DNA from: Clostridium transplantifaecale | Lineage (GTDB): Bacteria; Bacillota; Clostridia; Lachnospirales; Lachnospiraceae | Assembly: GCF_900626075.1 (NCBI RefSeq) | Contig: NZ_UYZY01000006.1 | Span: 248,001 to 312,000 of the forward strand | DNA: 64,000 nucleotides | Direction: 5' to 3' | In this document: piece after piece, positions 16,752-25,113 of the stretch | How positions within the stretch are numbered: position 1 is the first letter of the stretch | Layout of the letters: every line of letters begins with the position of its first letter | Translations under genes and position numbers: made by a program | The notes under the pieces: generated by a model | Seen by the model: the letters and a program-made list of their open reading frames with translations, nothing else | Database searches by the model: none | What the model was told of the DNA's origin: nothing

Positions 16752-17429
16752 ATGGATGAGTATACAAGGGATTATTATAGGAAAGTACAATTTTGGGGAA
16801 TGCTTACACTGGCTCTCGGAATAGTGAGCTGTTTTTTATACGGTCTCTATCTGAGTTTTGTCAGAGGTTATCATCCCGGCTGGGATAAAATATTGACCAG
16901 CCTGTTGAGTATTGGGGCAATCATGGGACATAACTGGATCGCCGTGGCCGATACCATGACATATATTCTGCTTATGGGACCGGCCGCATCCTATGTATCC
17001 GTCCTGTCGGGCAATGTAAAGAATATGAAACTTCCCAGCGTCTTGTCAACCCTGGCCTCACTGGGAATCGAACCCGGCACGCCTAAGGCCGATATCCTCT
17101 CTACTTTTTGTGTAATTGCTTCAACCGTGGTCAACACTCTGTGTTTACTCCTCCTTGCAACCATGGGCGGCACCCTGCTGAAATTCCTGCCTCAGAGAAT
17201 ATTCGGCATGATCCAGTATATCGTACCGGCAATGTTCGGCGCTATCTTTACCCAGTTTGCACTGATGAACTATAAAGCCGCCGCAGTATCCCTGGTAGTC
17301 GCTGCCGTTATCATCAATATTGGCGGAATCCCTGTTTTTTTAAAGACGCTTTCCACCATCATCATCACCATTATACTGTACCTTACGCTTCAAAAGCTTA
17401 AGAAGCAGGAGGATAGGGAAGAGCCGTGA
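16752..17429 (+). CDS. Unrecognised membrane protein, partner of the DUF5058 protein
   Basis: 225 aa, about seven membrane segments; I do not recognise a named family. It begins with a short charged N-terminus (MDEYTRDYYRKVQFWG) and is rich in Ala, Leu and Ile. The start has a GGAGAGGAGC ribosome-binding site, 34 bp after the DUF5058 gene. Size and topology mirror the upstream gene, so the two may form a heteromeric complex. It ends 8 bp from the end of the convergent transposase-like gene. Confidence 0.65.
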   Translation: MDEYTRDYYRKVQFWGMLTLALGIVSCFLYGLYLSFVRGYHPGWDKILTSLLSIGAIMGHNWIAVADTMTYILLMGPAASYVSVLSGNVKNMKLPSVLSTLASLGIEPGTPKADILSTFCVIASTVVNTLCLLLLATMGGTLLKFLPQRIFGMIQYIVPAMFGAIFTQFALMNYKAAAVSLVVAAVIINIGGIPVFLKTLSTIIITIILYLTLQKLKKQEDREEP

Positions 17430-17436
17430 TCTGGGT

Positions 17437-18783
17437 TCAGATTTTAACCGTAGGATGAGGACTAAGTCCCATCCTGCTCAGTATCTCAATATGTCTTTCC
17501 GTCAGCTTGGAATGGAAATGCCGGGTCGTGACCCCGTTTGAAATCTTTGCAGACACGATGTCGTCTAGTTCATTAAACACATCCTCTGTGCTGAGTCCAA
17601 GCGGCGCGGCACGCTTTTCTATCGTGTCCGAAAAAAGGAAACTCAGAAAGTAAATGTTTAATATCATGTGGCATAAGAGATCATTGCTCATCTGCGCATA
17701 CAGGTAGTCCAGATCAATGGGTAAAAATATCGTGTAAAAATAGTTCTGTATCTTTTCCGTGTGAAAATATAAATCCAATATTTTCCGTGCACCGGCGTCG
17801 AGATTTGTTACCAGCACGTCCCGGGGCTCCCTGGCAGATTGTAAAAGCTCCTCTACATATCCTCCGGTCGGGCGGATTACAATGATTTGCTTTCCTTCAA
17901 AGAGCTGCGATTTATATCCGATATCTCCGTGTACGGTGAAATACCCGCCCGAAGACACAAAATCACCGACGCACCCTGCATCCTGAAAGAAAAAGGAGGC
18001 CTCTTCTTTTTTGAGCTTATAAATATATTTTATTGCACATGCTTCAAAATTTCTGCATGCCTTTAGAATCTCTAAATTGTCGCAGATAATCACATCAGAA
18101 TCAGAAAAAATATCATATTGGTTGAAAGCCGGAAATTTCAGAATCTTGAAATTTACAGGCGTCATATCTTCCGTGGTCAGCGCGGAGACTACGACATTTT
18201 CAGGAATATTCTTTATATTTTTATTCATGCACAGGTTTACGTAGTTGTACTTTAAGGAACTGTCCGTATTTACGACGCTCGCCAGACTTTCACATATGAT
18301 GGTGGTATCATTTAGCAGCGCCGCCGATGCTCTGATTGACTGCTTATTTACATTCTCAGAATTGGGAACGTGAACCGCCTTAATCCAGTCGTCAAACCGC
18401 ATCGCCTCATCGTGATTCGTCGAATAGTACGCAACCAGTGCAAAAACAGCATCGACTGTGGACAAATCTAAATTTTTATAGTTTGCGATGTCAACCAGCA
18501 GTCTTCTAATCCCCGTCTCCTCAAACAGATACTTAAGAAGCAAAACACCCCCATACCTCTTGACCGGAAGTAAGCTTATCTCCTCCATTTTCAGGGAATC
18601 ATATGTGCCAGACGAAACAGAAGCTACCAGCGCTTCCACCGTTTCCATGTCGAGCCGATCCATCCTGCCCAGATTTGCAATCACCTTATGTCGGCTCTTC
18701 CCTCTGACGGATGTACTCTGCACGAGTTGAATATATGTATAATTCCCCTTTTGAGTTTTGACTGTCGTTTTTTTTATCCACAT
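17437..18783 (-). mobile_element. IS1634-like transposase gene, apparently degenerate
   Basis: 448 aa uninterrupted reading frame. The N-terminus (SRHKVIANLGRMDRLD) and the following LLLKYLFEETGIRRLL match the IS1634 group of the IS4 superfamily. DDE-domain landmarks can be aligned by eye: LLNDTTIICESL near the first Asp, VVSALTTEDMTPVNF, ICDNLEILKACRNF near the second Asp, and LYFHTEKIQNYF where a catalytic Glu would be expected (here Gln). The length is shorter than the usual 500-560 aa. I see no terminal inverted repeats or target duplication at the flanks. It has a good GGGGGAGA ribosome-binding site. It may be a decayed copy or a retained, non-transposing derivative. Confidence 0.65.
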
Positions 18784-18927
18784 GCACGTCTCCCCCTATC
18801 CCTCAGGTTCAGCATACAGCGGCGCTTTTATTTTGTCAATGTTGTAGCGTCCCATGCCTAGAAAGACCAAGACGGCGTTTTCCATCGGTTTACTGCAGTG
18901 GAACGTTTTGCATCATTTGATTGACAT

Positions 18928-19015
18928 GAGTCTTCAATCCTGGTGCGGAAGCTGCGGGACTAAAGACCCAGCCAATTCCCTCCCGGCCGTTTGGGCGGCG
19001 TCCTCATCCGCTCCC
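18928..19015 (+). repeat. Probable remnant of the foldback element
   Basis: ATGAGTCTTCAATCC is followed about 20 bp later by GGGACTAAAGAC and then CCCGGCCGTTTGGGCGGCG, the order and spacing expected if the middle of a foldback element had been deleted. Only the helix arms and one end survive. The rest of 18784-19019 shows no gene. Confidence 0.4.
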
Positions 19016-19019
19016 CACC

Positions 19020-19997
19020 TTACCGGATCCTTTTCAGAAATTCGTTTCTGTCCTTCTGCTGTACCTCCAGGTTCTGAAGCTTCTCCACATTTCTAGAAGG
19101 AATCCAGGCCTTGTTCGCATTATAATAGAAGTTAAGCTGTTTCCAGTATTTTTCAGGATAAAGGAACAGATAATAGAGATATTCCCTCTCCTTGGCGTCC
19201 ATCTTAAGGACCCTGTCGTAGGAATCCAGAAGACGCATCCCCAGTTTCATATTCCATCCATGTTTCTCCATAGCCTTTCTGATAAAATGATACAGATCCG
19301 CCACCTGGACGCCCAGATGCATTTTATTAAATTCGATTACTGCCGTGTAGCCGGGTCCCATCAGGATGTGGTGCTGGTTCAGCTCGCCGTGGCACAGGTA
19401 ATGCTCCGGCGCTCCCGTCTCGCTCACCATCTTTCCCAGTCCCTCACGGGCCTCCAGGGCCTGTTCATAAAACATGGAGAAATTCCCCATCACGCAAAGC
19501 TCAAAATCCGTTTTTTTGCGTTTGGAGCTGATAAAATTCCTGGTGCGGCGCAGTTCCCTGTTGTGGCGCTCCATTTCCTCTGTCATTGGCTCGGCCAGAA
19601 TGGAACCCAGATTCCACTCCTCCTTTGCCTCTATCTTTCTGAGGGTCTTATGGAGACGGGCAATCTGCGATACGGCGCCTATAATCTCCTCTTCATCCCG
19701 GATGTTGCACTCACGGTCTGAAAACCAGTCCTTCACCACATAACGGCTGCCGTCTCCGGCCGTCGACATCAGTTCACCCTCTTTATTTCTGATATACTGA
19801 TCCACAAAACAGCTCCCACTCGCCTTAAGTGAACGGAGCACTTCCTCCTCAAACTCCAGGCGTTTTACCGTCCCTTTATATTCACGGAGCAGCTTCAGCC
19901 CTTTGTCGGTTTCACAGACCCAGGCACCCCTGCCTCTGCGAAACGCCTTAATTTCCAGTTCATATTGCTCTAATACTTCTGTATTTCTGTCATTCAC
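19020..19997 (-). CDS. CotS-family spore coat protein
   Basis: 325 aa, the usual length for CotS/YutH-type proteins, which have an aminoglycoside-phosphotransferase/kinase-like fold and are spore coat components in Bacillus and Clostridia. Recognisable parts are the N-lobe GAWVCETDKGLKLLREYKGT, a central HGELNQHHILMG that corresponds to the catalytic-loop position of APH-type kinases, and a Tyr/Trp-rich end (FLYPEKYWKQLNFYYNANK). Kinase activity has not been generally shown for the family. The GTG start at 19997 has a GGAGGGG site 7 nt upstream. Monocistronic; it supports a spore-forming host. Confidence 0.85.
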   Translation of the reverse strand: MNDRNTEVLEQYELEIKAFRRGRGAWVCETDKGLKLLREYKGTVKRLEFEEEVLRSLKASGSCFVDQYIRNKEGELMSTAGDGSRYVVKDWFSDRECNIRDEEEIIGAVSQIARLHKTLRKIEAKEEWNLGSILAEPMTEEMERHNRELRRTRNFISSKRKKTDFELCVMGNFSMFYEQALEAREGLGKMVSETGAPEHYLCHGELNQHHILMGPGYTAVIEFNKMHLGVQVADLYHFIRKAMEKHGWNMKLGMRLLDSYDRVLKMDAKEREYLYYLFLYPEKYWKQLNFYYNANKAWIPSRNVEKLQNLEVQQKDRNEFLKRIR

Positions 19998-20170
19998 GCT
20001 TCACCCCTCCAGACAACTTTCTTTTAAGCTACTTCTAGGGTATGTTCTCTTTTGCCCAAATATGTACCGGACATGCCTTTAATTCAGAAATGGGATCACG
20101 GACAGATGGGTGACGGCCCGGACTGTTTACTTCATCGCATATGCCCTCATTTCTTCCATTTAGTTTCCTG

Positions 20171-20199
20171 TTGACAAACGGAATAAAAGGTATTATAGT
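20171..20199 (+). promoter_or_regulatory. Promoter of marR-MATE
   Basis: TTGACA (20171-20176), 17-bp spacer, TATAGT (20194-20199). Transcription should begin near 20206, inside the adjoining palindrome. Confidence 0.75.
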
Positions 20200-20227
20200 T
20201 TATTTTTGAACAGTTTAAAAATAAACT
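20197..20227. promoter_or_regulatory. Operator-like palindrome over the marR start site
   Basis: AGTTTATTTTT and AAAAATAAACT form a perfect 11-bp inverted repeat with a 9-bp centre. It overlaps the -10 box and the predicted transcription start, the usual position of a MarR-family autoregulatory operator. Confidence 0.65.
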
Positions 20228-20250
20228 TTATTGATAGGGAGGAAAGAAAT

Positions 20251-20712
20251 TTGCTGGCTTCACCCGGAAGATTTTTTGAAAAATTTCAGAAGATAGATAA
20301 GATGTACCGGAGGTTTTATCAGTATGAACTGGCAGAGTACCAGTTTACGCCGAATGAGATTGCCGTCATCTTATTTTTGCACAACAATTCCCCTGAGTTA
20401 GATACGGCGACTGACATCGTCCGCTGCAAGGGAATCTCCAAGGGCCTGGTGGCCCGTTCCGTAGACTCACTCTTTGCCAAGGGCTATCTGGAAACAGTCC
20501 GCGAGCCGTCCGATCGGCGCATTGTTCATCTGAAGCTCAGTGAAAAGAGTCTGCCGATCACAGAACGCATCTCCGTCAAACAGAAAGAAATGGCCCGGAA
20601 TATCGAGCGCGGTATTTCTCAGGAGGAGCTTCGCATCACATCGGAAACTCTGGATAAACTTCTTGTTAACACCGAATTATTATTAAAAGGGAGAGAGAAT
20701 CATGCAGAATAA
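20251..20712 (+). CDS. MarR-family transcriptional regulator
   Basis: 153 aa from the chosen TTG start. The winged helix-turn-helix is clear: FTPNEIAVILFLHNNSPELDTATDIV, then GISKGLVARSVDSLFAKGYLE and the wing DRRIVHLKLSE (about residues 45-115). A longer reading frame begins with a TTG at 20206, but that coincides with the predicted transcription start and has no ribosome-binding site. The TTG at 20251 has GGGAGG 7 nt upstream. It overlaps the following MATE gene by 11 bp, so it likely represses its own promoter and controls the pump in response to a drug-like ligand. Confidence 0.88.
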   Translation: MLASPGRFFEKFQKIDKMYRRFYQYELAEYQFTPNEIAVILFLHNNSPELDTATDIVRCKGISKGLVARSVDSLFAKGYLETVREPSDRRIVHLKLSEKSLPITERISVKQKEMARNIERGISQEELRITSETLDKLLVNTELLLKGRENHAE

Positions 20713-22102
20713 GTTCACATCAAAGGAAGCCGGTTCCGGCATCTCGAAGGAGGCCGATTTAGGCCACGACAACATCGGAAAACTTCTGCTGAGCCTGGCG
20801 CTTCCGGCTATCCTGGCTCAGATAATTAACGTTTTGTACAATATGGTAGACCGTATGTATATCGGACACATTGAAAACATAGGCCCCGACGCACTGACCG
20901 GAGTGGGAGTGACGATGCCGGTTATCATGTGCATCTCGGCTTTCGCGGCCCTGGTCAGCATGGGCGGAGCGCCCCGCGCCTCCATTATGATGGGAAAAGG
21001 GAAAAATGACCAGGCGGAAAAGATCCTCGGTAACTGTACCTCCATGCTCCTGATTATCTCGGTTGCGCTGACTGCGCTCTTCCTGATATTCGGGCGCTCT
21101 ATCCTGCTGATGTTCGGCGCCAGTGAAAAGACCATTGTCTATGCCTGGGCCTACATGGAAATCTATGCCTGCGGCACCATCTTCGTCCAGCTGGCCCTTG
21201 GCCTGAATGCATTTATCAATGCGCAGGGTTATGCAAAAATCGGAATGATGACGGTCGCCATCGGAGCCATATGCAATATCATCCTGGACCCGATTTTCAT
21301 TTTCGGTATGGGTATGGGCGTGCGCGGAGCCGCATGGGCCACTATCATTTCACAGGCCGTATCCTGTGTCTGGATCCTCAAATTTTTGACCGGTAAAAAG
21401 AGCCTGCTGAAAATCAAGCTCCAGAATATGAAACTGGACAGAAATATTATCGTCACCTGTGTCTCTCTGGGCCTTGCGCCGTTTATCATGCAGTTCACCG
21501 AGAGCGTCCTCTCCGTCTGCTTTAATACCAGCCTTTTGAAATACGGCGGAGACATCGCGGTCGGAGCCATGACAATCCTGATGAGCGTGATGCAGTTCTC
21601 CATGCTGCCTCTCCAGGGCCTGACACAGGGTGCGCAGCCGATTATCAGCTTCAACTACGGAGCGGGCAATATCGACCGTGTTAAAAAGGCGTTCCACCTT
21701 CTCCTGCGTGTTTCCATCTGCTACTCCACTCTTTTGTGGGCAATCTGCATGTTCACGCCAAGAGTTTTCATCGCTATCTTCACCAGCAATGCGGATTTAA
21801 CGCAGTTTACCGTCTGGGCAATGCGGGTTTACATGGCCGCATCCCTGATTTTCAGTATTCAGATAGCATGCCAGCAGACCTTCATTGCCCTGGGTAATGC
21901 GAAGACCTCCGTCTTTCTCGCCCTGCTCAGAAAAGTTCTGCTCCTGATTCCTCTTATCTTTATACTGCCGCAGTTCTTCAGCAACCAGGTGCTGGCCGTA
22001 TTCATCGCTGAGCCGATTGCAGACATCATTGCGGTGAGCACAACGGCGCTTCTCTTTACAAGAGAATACAAAAAGCTGGGAAAAATTGAGGAGGCCGCCT
22101 AA
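20702..22102 (+). CDS. MATE-family multidrug/Na+ antiporter (MarR-linked)
   Basis: 466 aa, the usual MATE size, with twelve membrane segments in two homologous halves. N-terminal landmarks are LALPAILAQIINVLYNMVDR and IGHIENIGPDALTGVG; the second half has QGLTQGAQPIISFNYGAGN. It exports organic cations or drugs in exchange for Na+ or H+. Translationally coupled to the marR gene (11-bp overlap, GGGAGAGA ribosome-binding site). First of three MATE genes in this window; substrate unknown. Confidence 0.92.
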   Translation: MQNKFTSKEAGSGISKEADLGHDNIGKLLLSLALPAILAQIINVLYNMVDRMYIGHIENIGPDALTGVGVTMPVIMCISAFAALVSMGGAPRASIMMGKGKNDQAEKILGNCTSMLLIISVALTALFLIFGRSILLMFGASEKTIVYAWAYMEIYACGTIFVQLALGLNAFINAQGYAKIGMMTVAIGAICNIILDPIFIFGMGMGVRGAAWATIISQAVSCVWILKFLTGKKSLLKIKLQNMKLDRNIIVTCVSLGLAPFIMQFTESVLSVCFNTSLLKYGGDIAVGAMTILMSVMQFSMLPLQGLTQGAQPIISFNYGAGNIDRVKKAFHLLLRVSICYSTLLWAICMFTPRVFIAIFTSNADLTQFTVWAMRVYMAASLIFSIQIACQQTFIALGNAKTSVFLALLRKVLLLIPLIFILPQFFSNQVLAVFIAEPIADIIAVSTTALLFTREYKKLGKIEEAA

Positions 22103-22136
22103 ATCCGGGCCTGAGCCGCCGCCTCCGTATGTTTCT

Positions 22137-22178
22137 ATACCGGGAAACAGGAACTTCTCCTGTCTTCCCGGTATTTTT
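22137..22178 (+). terminator. Terminator after marR-MATE
   Basis: ATACCGGGAA.CAGGA pairs with TCCTG.TTCCCGGTAT and is followed by TTTTT, 35 bp after the MATE stop codon. Confidence 0.85.
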
Positions 22179-22212
22179 GCATCCTGCCGGTGCCAGAATT
22201 AAAAGAATTCCG

Positions 22213-23427
22213 TCATCCCTCTTCTCCCGCCTTAAAGTTGTAAACCGGCTTAATCACCGATAAAATCCCGGCGGTATCTCCAATATTATCCACGATATCC
22301 TGCATCCTCTTATAGGCCATCGGACATTCATCCAGGGTTTCCGTATTGACCGAAGTCGTGTAGATTCCCTCCATCTCTTTTCTGAACTCCGAGACGGTAT
22401 AGGATTTTTTCGCCTGGGTTCTGGACATCAGGCGTCCTGCGCCATGGGGTGCCGAACAGTTCCAGTCCTCATTGCCCTTACCGACGCAGATCAGGGAACC
22501 GTCCCTCATATTGATTGGGATCAGGAGTTTTCCTCCCGCCTTCGCCGAGACAGCCCCTTTCCTGAGGATCATGTTTTCCGTATCAATATAGTTGTGGATG
22601 GTAGTAAACTGCTCTTCCACTTTGAGCTTCATCCCACGGATCATCTCATCCATCATCGCTTTTCTGTTCAGCATGGCAAAACGCTGTACCAGCGTCATGT
22701 CGTGGATGTAATCTTCAAGAAGCTCCCCCTCACAGTAGGCCAGGGCCTTTGGAACCGTGGTCGTCACCTGCGCTTTCAGTTCTTTCAGTGCCTTCTGGAT
22801 TTCCTTCTCACGCCCCGCCGTCTTGTATTCCTTAATCAGAGTATCCACATCGGCCGGGGAATTACCATTGAGCGCCTTGTACGCCTCATTCTGGTAGAAT
22901 TGGGCAATCTCCAGCCCCAGGTGTCTGGAACCGGAGTGGACGACAAGGTAGAGTTTTCCCTCTGTATCCCGGTCCACTTCTATAAAATGGTTTCCGCCTC
23001 CCAGCGTCCCGAGGGAACGGACCGCCCGATCCAGGTTAATCTTCCCGGCCATTTTGCACCGGAGTTTATTCAGATCAATCTGCTCATTATAGGGATGCGG
23101 CTCTTTCCTGATGTTAAACCCGGAAGGAATCTTTTCGTAGATCAGTTTGTCCAGCTTTTCCAGCTCGATATGGGAGTTTCCAATGCGGATTGTCTCCATA
23201 CCGCAGCCGATATCGACTCCCACCAGATTCGGGACTGCCTTGTCGCGGATCGTCATCGTGGTTCCGATGGTGCATCCGGCTCCCGCATGGACGTCGGGCA
23301 TAATCCGGATCCGGCTCCCCGATGAAAATTCCTGATCGCAGAGCATCTTAATCTGTTCCAACGCTGTTTCTTCCACTACCTCTGTAAATACTTTTGCCTC
23401 GTTATATCTTCCTTTTACTGTTTTCAT
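22213..23427 (-). CDS. rtcB: RtcB-family RNA ligase
   Basis: 404 aa. Family motifs in order: GVDIGCGMETIRIG (metal-binding Cys), LGTLGGGNHFIEVD, VVHSGSRHLG, and SAPHGAGRLMSR, which holds the His that becomes guanylated. RtcB joins RNA 2',3'-cyclic phosphate or 3'-phosphate ends to 5'-OH ends using GTP and Mn2+, for RNA repair or healing. The start is ATG 23427, with GAGGTG upstream; the frame stays open 27 codons further but runs through a terminator-like hairpin. No archease gene or tRNA gene is adjacent. The leader structure and upstream small ORF suggest regulation by attenuation. Confidence 0.92.
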   Translation of the reverse strand: MKTVKGRYNEAKVFTEVVEETALEQIKMLCDQEFSSGSRIRIMPDVHAGAGCTIGTTMTIRDKAVPNLVGVDIGCGMETIRIGNSHIELEKLDKLIYEKIPSGFNIRKEPHPYNEQIDLNKLRCKMAGKINLDRAVRSLGTLGGGNHFIEVDRDTEGKLYLVVHSGSRHLGLEIAQFYQNEAYKALNGNSPADVDTLIKEYKTAGREKEIQKALKELKAQVTTTVPKALAYCEGELLEDYIHDMTLVQRFAMLNRKAMMDEMIRGMKLKVEEQFTTIHNYIDTENMILRKGAVSAKAGGKLLIPINMRDGSLICVGKGNEDWNCSAPHGAGRLMSRTQAKKSYTVSEFRKEMEGIYTTSVNTETLDECPMAYKRMQDIVDNIGDTAGILSVIKPVYNFKAGEEG

Positions 23428-23442
23428 TTTATTTTTCACCTC

Positions 23443-23496
23443 AAAAAAAGGAGCCGTGATCCCCGATACATATATACGGGGAACCAGTTGGCTCCT
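23443..23496 (-). promoter_or_regulatory. Terminator-like leader hairpin directly before rtcB
   Basis: On the minus strand AGGAGCC...GGCTCCT encloses CCCCG...CGGGG, and the outer stem is followed at once by TTTTTTT. The T run ends about 15 nt before the rtcB start codon, next to its GAGGTG site. A transcript from the promoter at 23795 would have to pass this structure, so it could act as an attenuator. Confidence 0.65.
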
Positions 23497-23597
23497 AAAA
23501 ATTCTCATATCCTATCATATGTGACGTCTTTTATCCCCCTTAACAGGGTATTCGTCCGCCGGCAGCCAGTCTTCACGCAGCCGGAGAGACAATCTGT

Positions 23598-23741
23598 TTA
23601 CAAATGCAGAATTCCACTACAAAAAACAGACCCGTTTTCCCGGCGGCATGGCACGATATTCAATTGCACAATCTGCTGATCACAGTGATAACTGTGCCTT
23701 ATGCTCCGATCCAGTCCTTTAATAACGTTTCTCTGTTTCAT
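23598..23741 (-). CDS. Possible small protein/leader peptide upstream of rtcB
   Basis: 47 codons, beginning MKQRNVIKGLDRSIRHSYHC. It has a strong GAAAGGAGA ribosome-binding site 8 nt before the ATG and lies 47 nt downstream of a good promoter, which is more support than chance small frames usually have. I do not recognise the product; it is basic, His- and Cys-containing and has no membrane segment. It ends 100 bp before the leader hairpin of rtcB. It could be a true small protein or a leader peptide; coding potential is unproven. Confidence 0.4.
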   Translation of the reverse strand: MKQRNVIKGLDRSIRHSYHCDQQIVQLNIVPCRRENGSVFCSGILHL

Positions 23742-23794
23742 CGTAATGGTCTCCTTTCGTTGTTTTTTCAGGGTATGCATATCCTCTGTTTTGC

Positions 23795-23823
23795 AATATA
23801 GCACATTGGGCGGCTCTTTGCAA
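23795..23823 (-). promoter_or_regulatory. Promoter for the small ORF and probably rtcB
   Basis: Minus strand: TTGCAA (23818-23823), 17-bp spacer, TATATT (23795-23800). Predicted start near 23788. I see no comparable promoter between the small ORF and rtcB. Confidence 0.65.
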
Positions 23824-23861
23824 GCATTTCCTGCTTTGCAGGCCGCCACTGGGGGATTTTA

Positions 23862-24214
23862 TTGGGGAGGGAGAACGCCGCCGGTAGGTCGGGGTTTGGG
23901 ATGGTGAGAGGGTGGGGATGAGTCTTCAGTCCCGGAGTGAGGGCGGTCGCGGGTGGGGAATCCGGGCAGAAAAAGTTCCTGCGGGAAACGCTCGCGCTCT
24001 TCGGAGTACATAACGGACACTAACCTCGAAAAAACCTCGGTAAGTGCCGATGGACTCCAGGTTCCCTCCGGAATCTTTTTCTCCCTTCTTCCCCACAGGA
24101 AGGTTATAGCCCGGGACTGAAGACGCCGAGGTTATCGCCATTCCGAACCTCGGCCTGCGGCCGCTGAATTGTTCTACTCCTTCAATAAGGGAGGGGTATT
24201 GTCTCAGCCACTAC
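23862..24214 (+). repeat. Foldback element copy A2
   Basis: About 350 bp, the same family and orientation as 12265-12614. GAGTCTTCAGTCCC (23920-23933) pairs with GGGACTGAAGAC (24113-24124). The apical hairpin is GGACACT/AGTGCC where A1 has GGTACT/AGTACC. The right end is TATTGTCTCAGCCACTACG. Its far ends also pair: CGGGGTTTGGGATGG against CCATTCCGAACCTCG. Confidence 0.8.
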
Positions 24215-24290
24215 GTTCTTTATAAATGTTTGGCAGCTGGCTCCAGTCAGCCCGGAATGCCGGCAAAATGAAAAGCACCATAACCGAGTA

Positions 24291-24663
24291 GTGGCTGCGA
24301 CAATACCATCCCCACACTTGACGAAAGAGACAGTCAGCCCCTGAAGACGGCGGACGGGGCAACATCCTTCGCTGAGTCTTCAGTCCCATCGACTACCTGC
24401 CCCGGGGAAGGAGGAGAAAAACTTTCCGAAGGGTGACCTTGAAGCCCACCGGTGCTTGGCGAGGTGTTTTCGAGCTTAGCATCCGCTGTGCGCTTCACAA
24501 GCGGGAGCGTGTCCCCGCAGGAATTTTTTTCTCCGGATTCCCCCTCACCATAACCAACCGCCGGAACTGAAGACTCATACACCACCTCCCACTCCCCCGT
24601 CCGTCATCTTCAAGGGCTGATTGTCTCTTTCGTCAAGTGCGTGAGAGGTATTGTCGCAGGCAC
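24291..24663 (-). repeat. Foldback element copy B2, most complete, with long terminal inverted repeats
   Basis: 373 bp. The left 68 bp (24291-24358, beginning GTGGCTGCGACAATACC) are repeated in inverted orientation at the right end (24596-24663, ending GGTATTGTCGCAGGCAC) with few mismatches. Inside them GAGTCTTCAGT arms pair again, then GGGGAA..GGAGAAAAA pairs with TTTTTCTCC..TTCCCC, leaving a central region with two small hairpins. No obvious target-site duplication and no protein. The 76 bp separating it from A2 and the 97 bp separating it from B3 hold no gene. Confidence 0.85.
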
Positions 24664-24760
24664 GATACAGTTGTGATACTTTACAATCTGACGGCATCTC
24701 CGGCTGTAGCTAAAGAGAATGCGTTTCAGAATCTAAAGCTAAATTCTTTGGCGAAACATA

Positions 24761-25103
24761 GTGGCTGCGACAATACTCTTCCCCATTGAAGAAATAGAAC
24801 AAATCAGCGGCCGCAGGCCGGGGTTCATGATGGCGATAACCTTCGCGTCTTCAGTCCCGTCGACAACCTTCCCGGGGAAGGAAGGAGAAAACTTTCCGAA
24901 GGGGACCTTGGAATCCGCCGGTGCTTGATGAGGTATTGCCGAATCTAGCACCCGTTGCGCATTCCACAAGCGGGAGCGAGTCCCCGTAGGAATTTTTTCT
25001 CCTGGATTCCCCCTCACCACACCCATCCATGGGACTGAACCTCATAGCCTCCCTCTCACCATCCCGAACCCCGACCGTCACCGGCGGCGTTCTCCTTTCT
25101 CAA
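24761..25103 (-). repeat. Foldback element copy B3
   Basis: Same orientation as B2, about 97 bp further on. Its left part (GTGGCTGCGACAATAC...TCAGCGGCCGCAGGCC) is closest to the reverse complement of the right end of A2, and its right part (CCCGACC..CCGGCGGCGTTCTC) to the left end of A2. Its core is nearly identical to B1. It ends 10 bp before the end of the next gene. Confidence 0.8.
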
Positions 25104-25113
25104 TCAATCTCCC

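Noticed and set aside
24291-25103. Possible CRISPR array, because of repeated segments
   Set aside because: The repeats are about 350 bp, inverted as well as direct, and there are no short regular repeats and spacers or cas genes.
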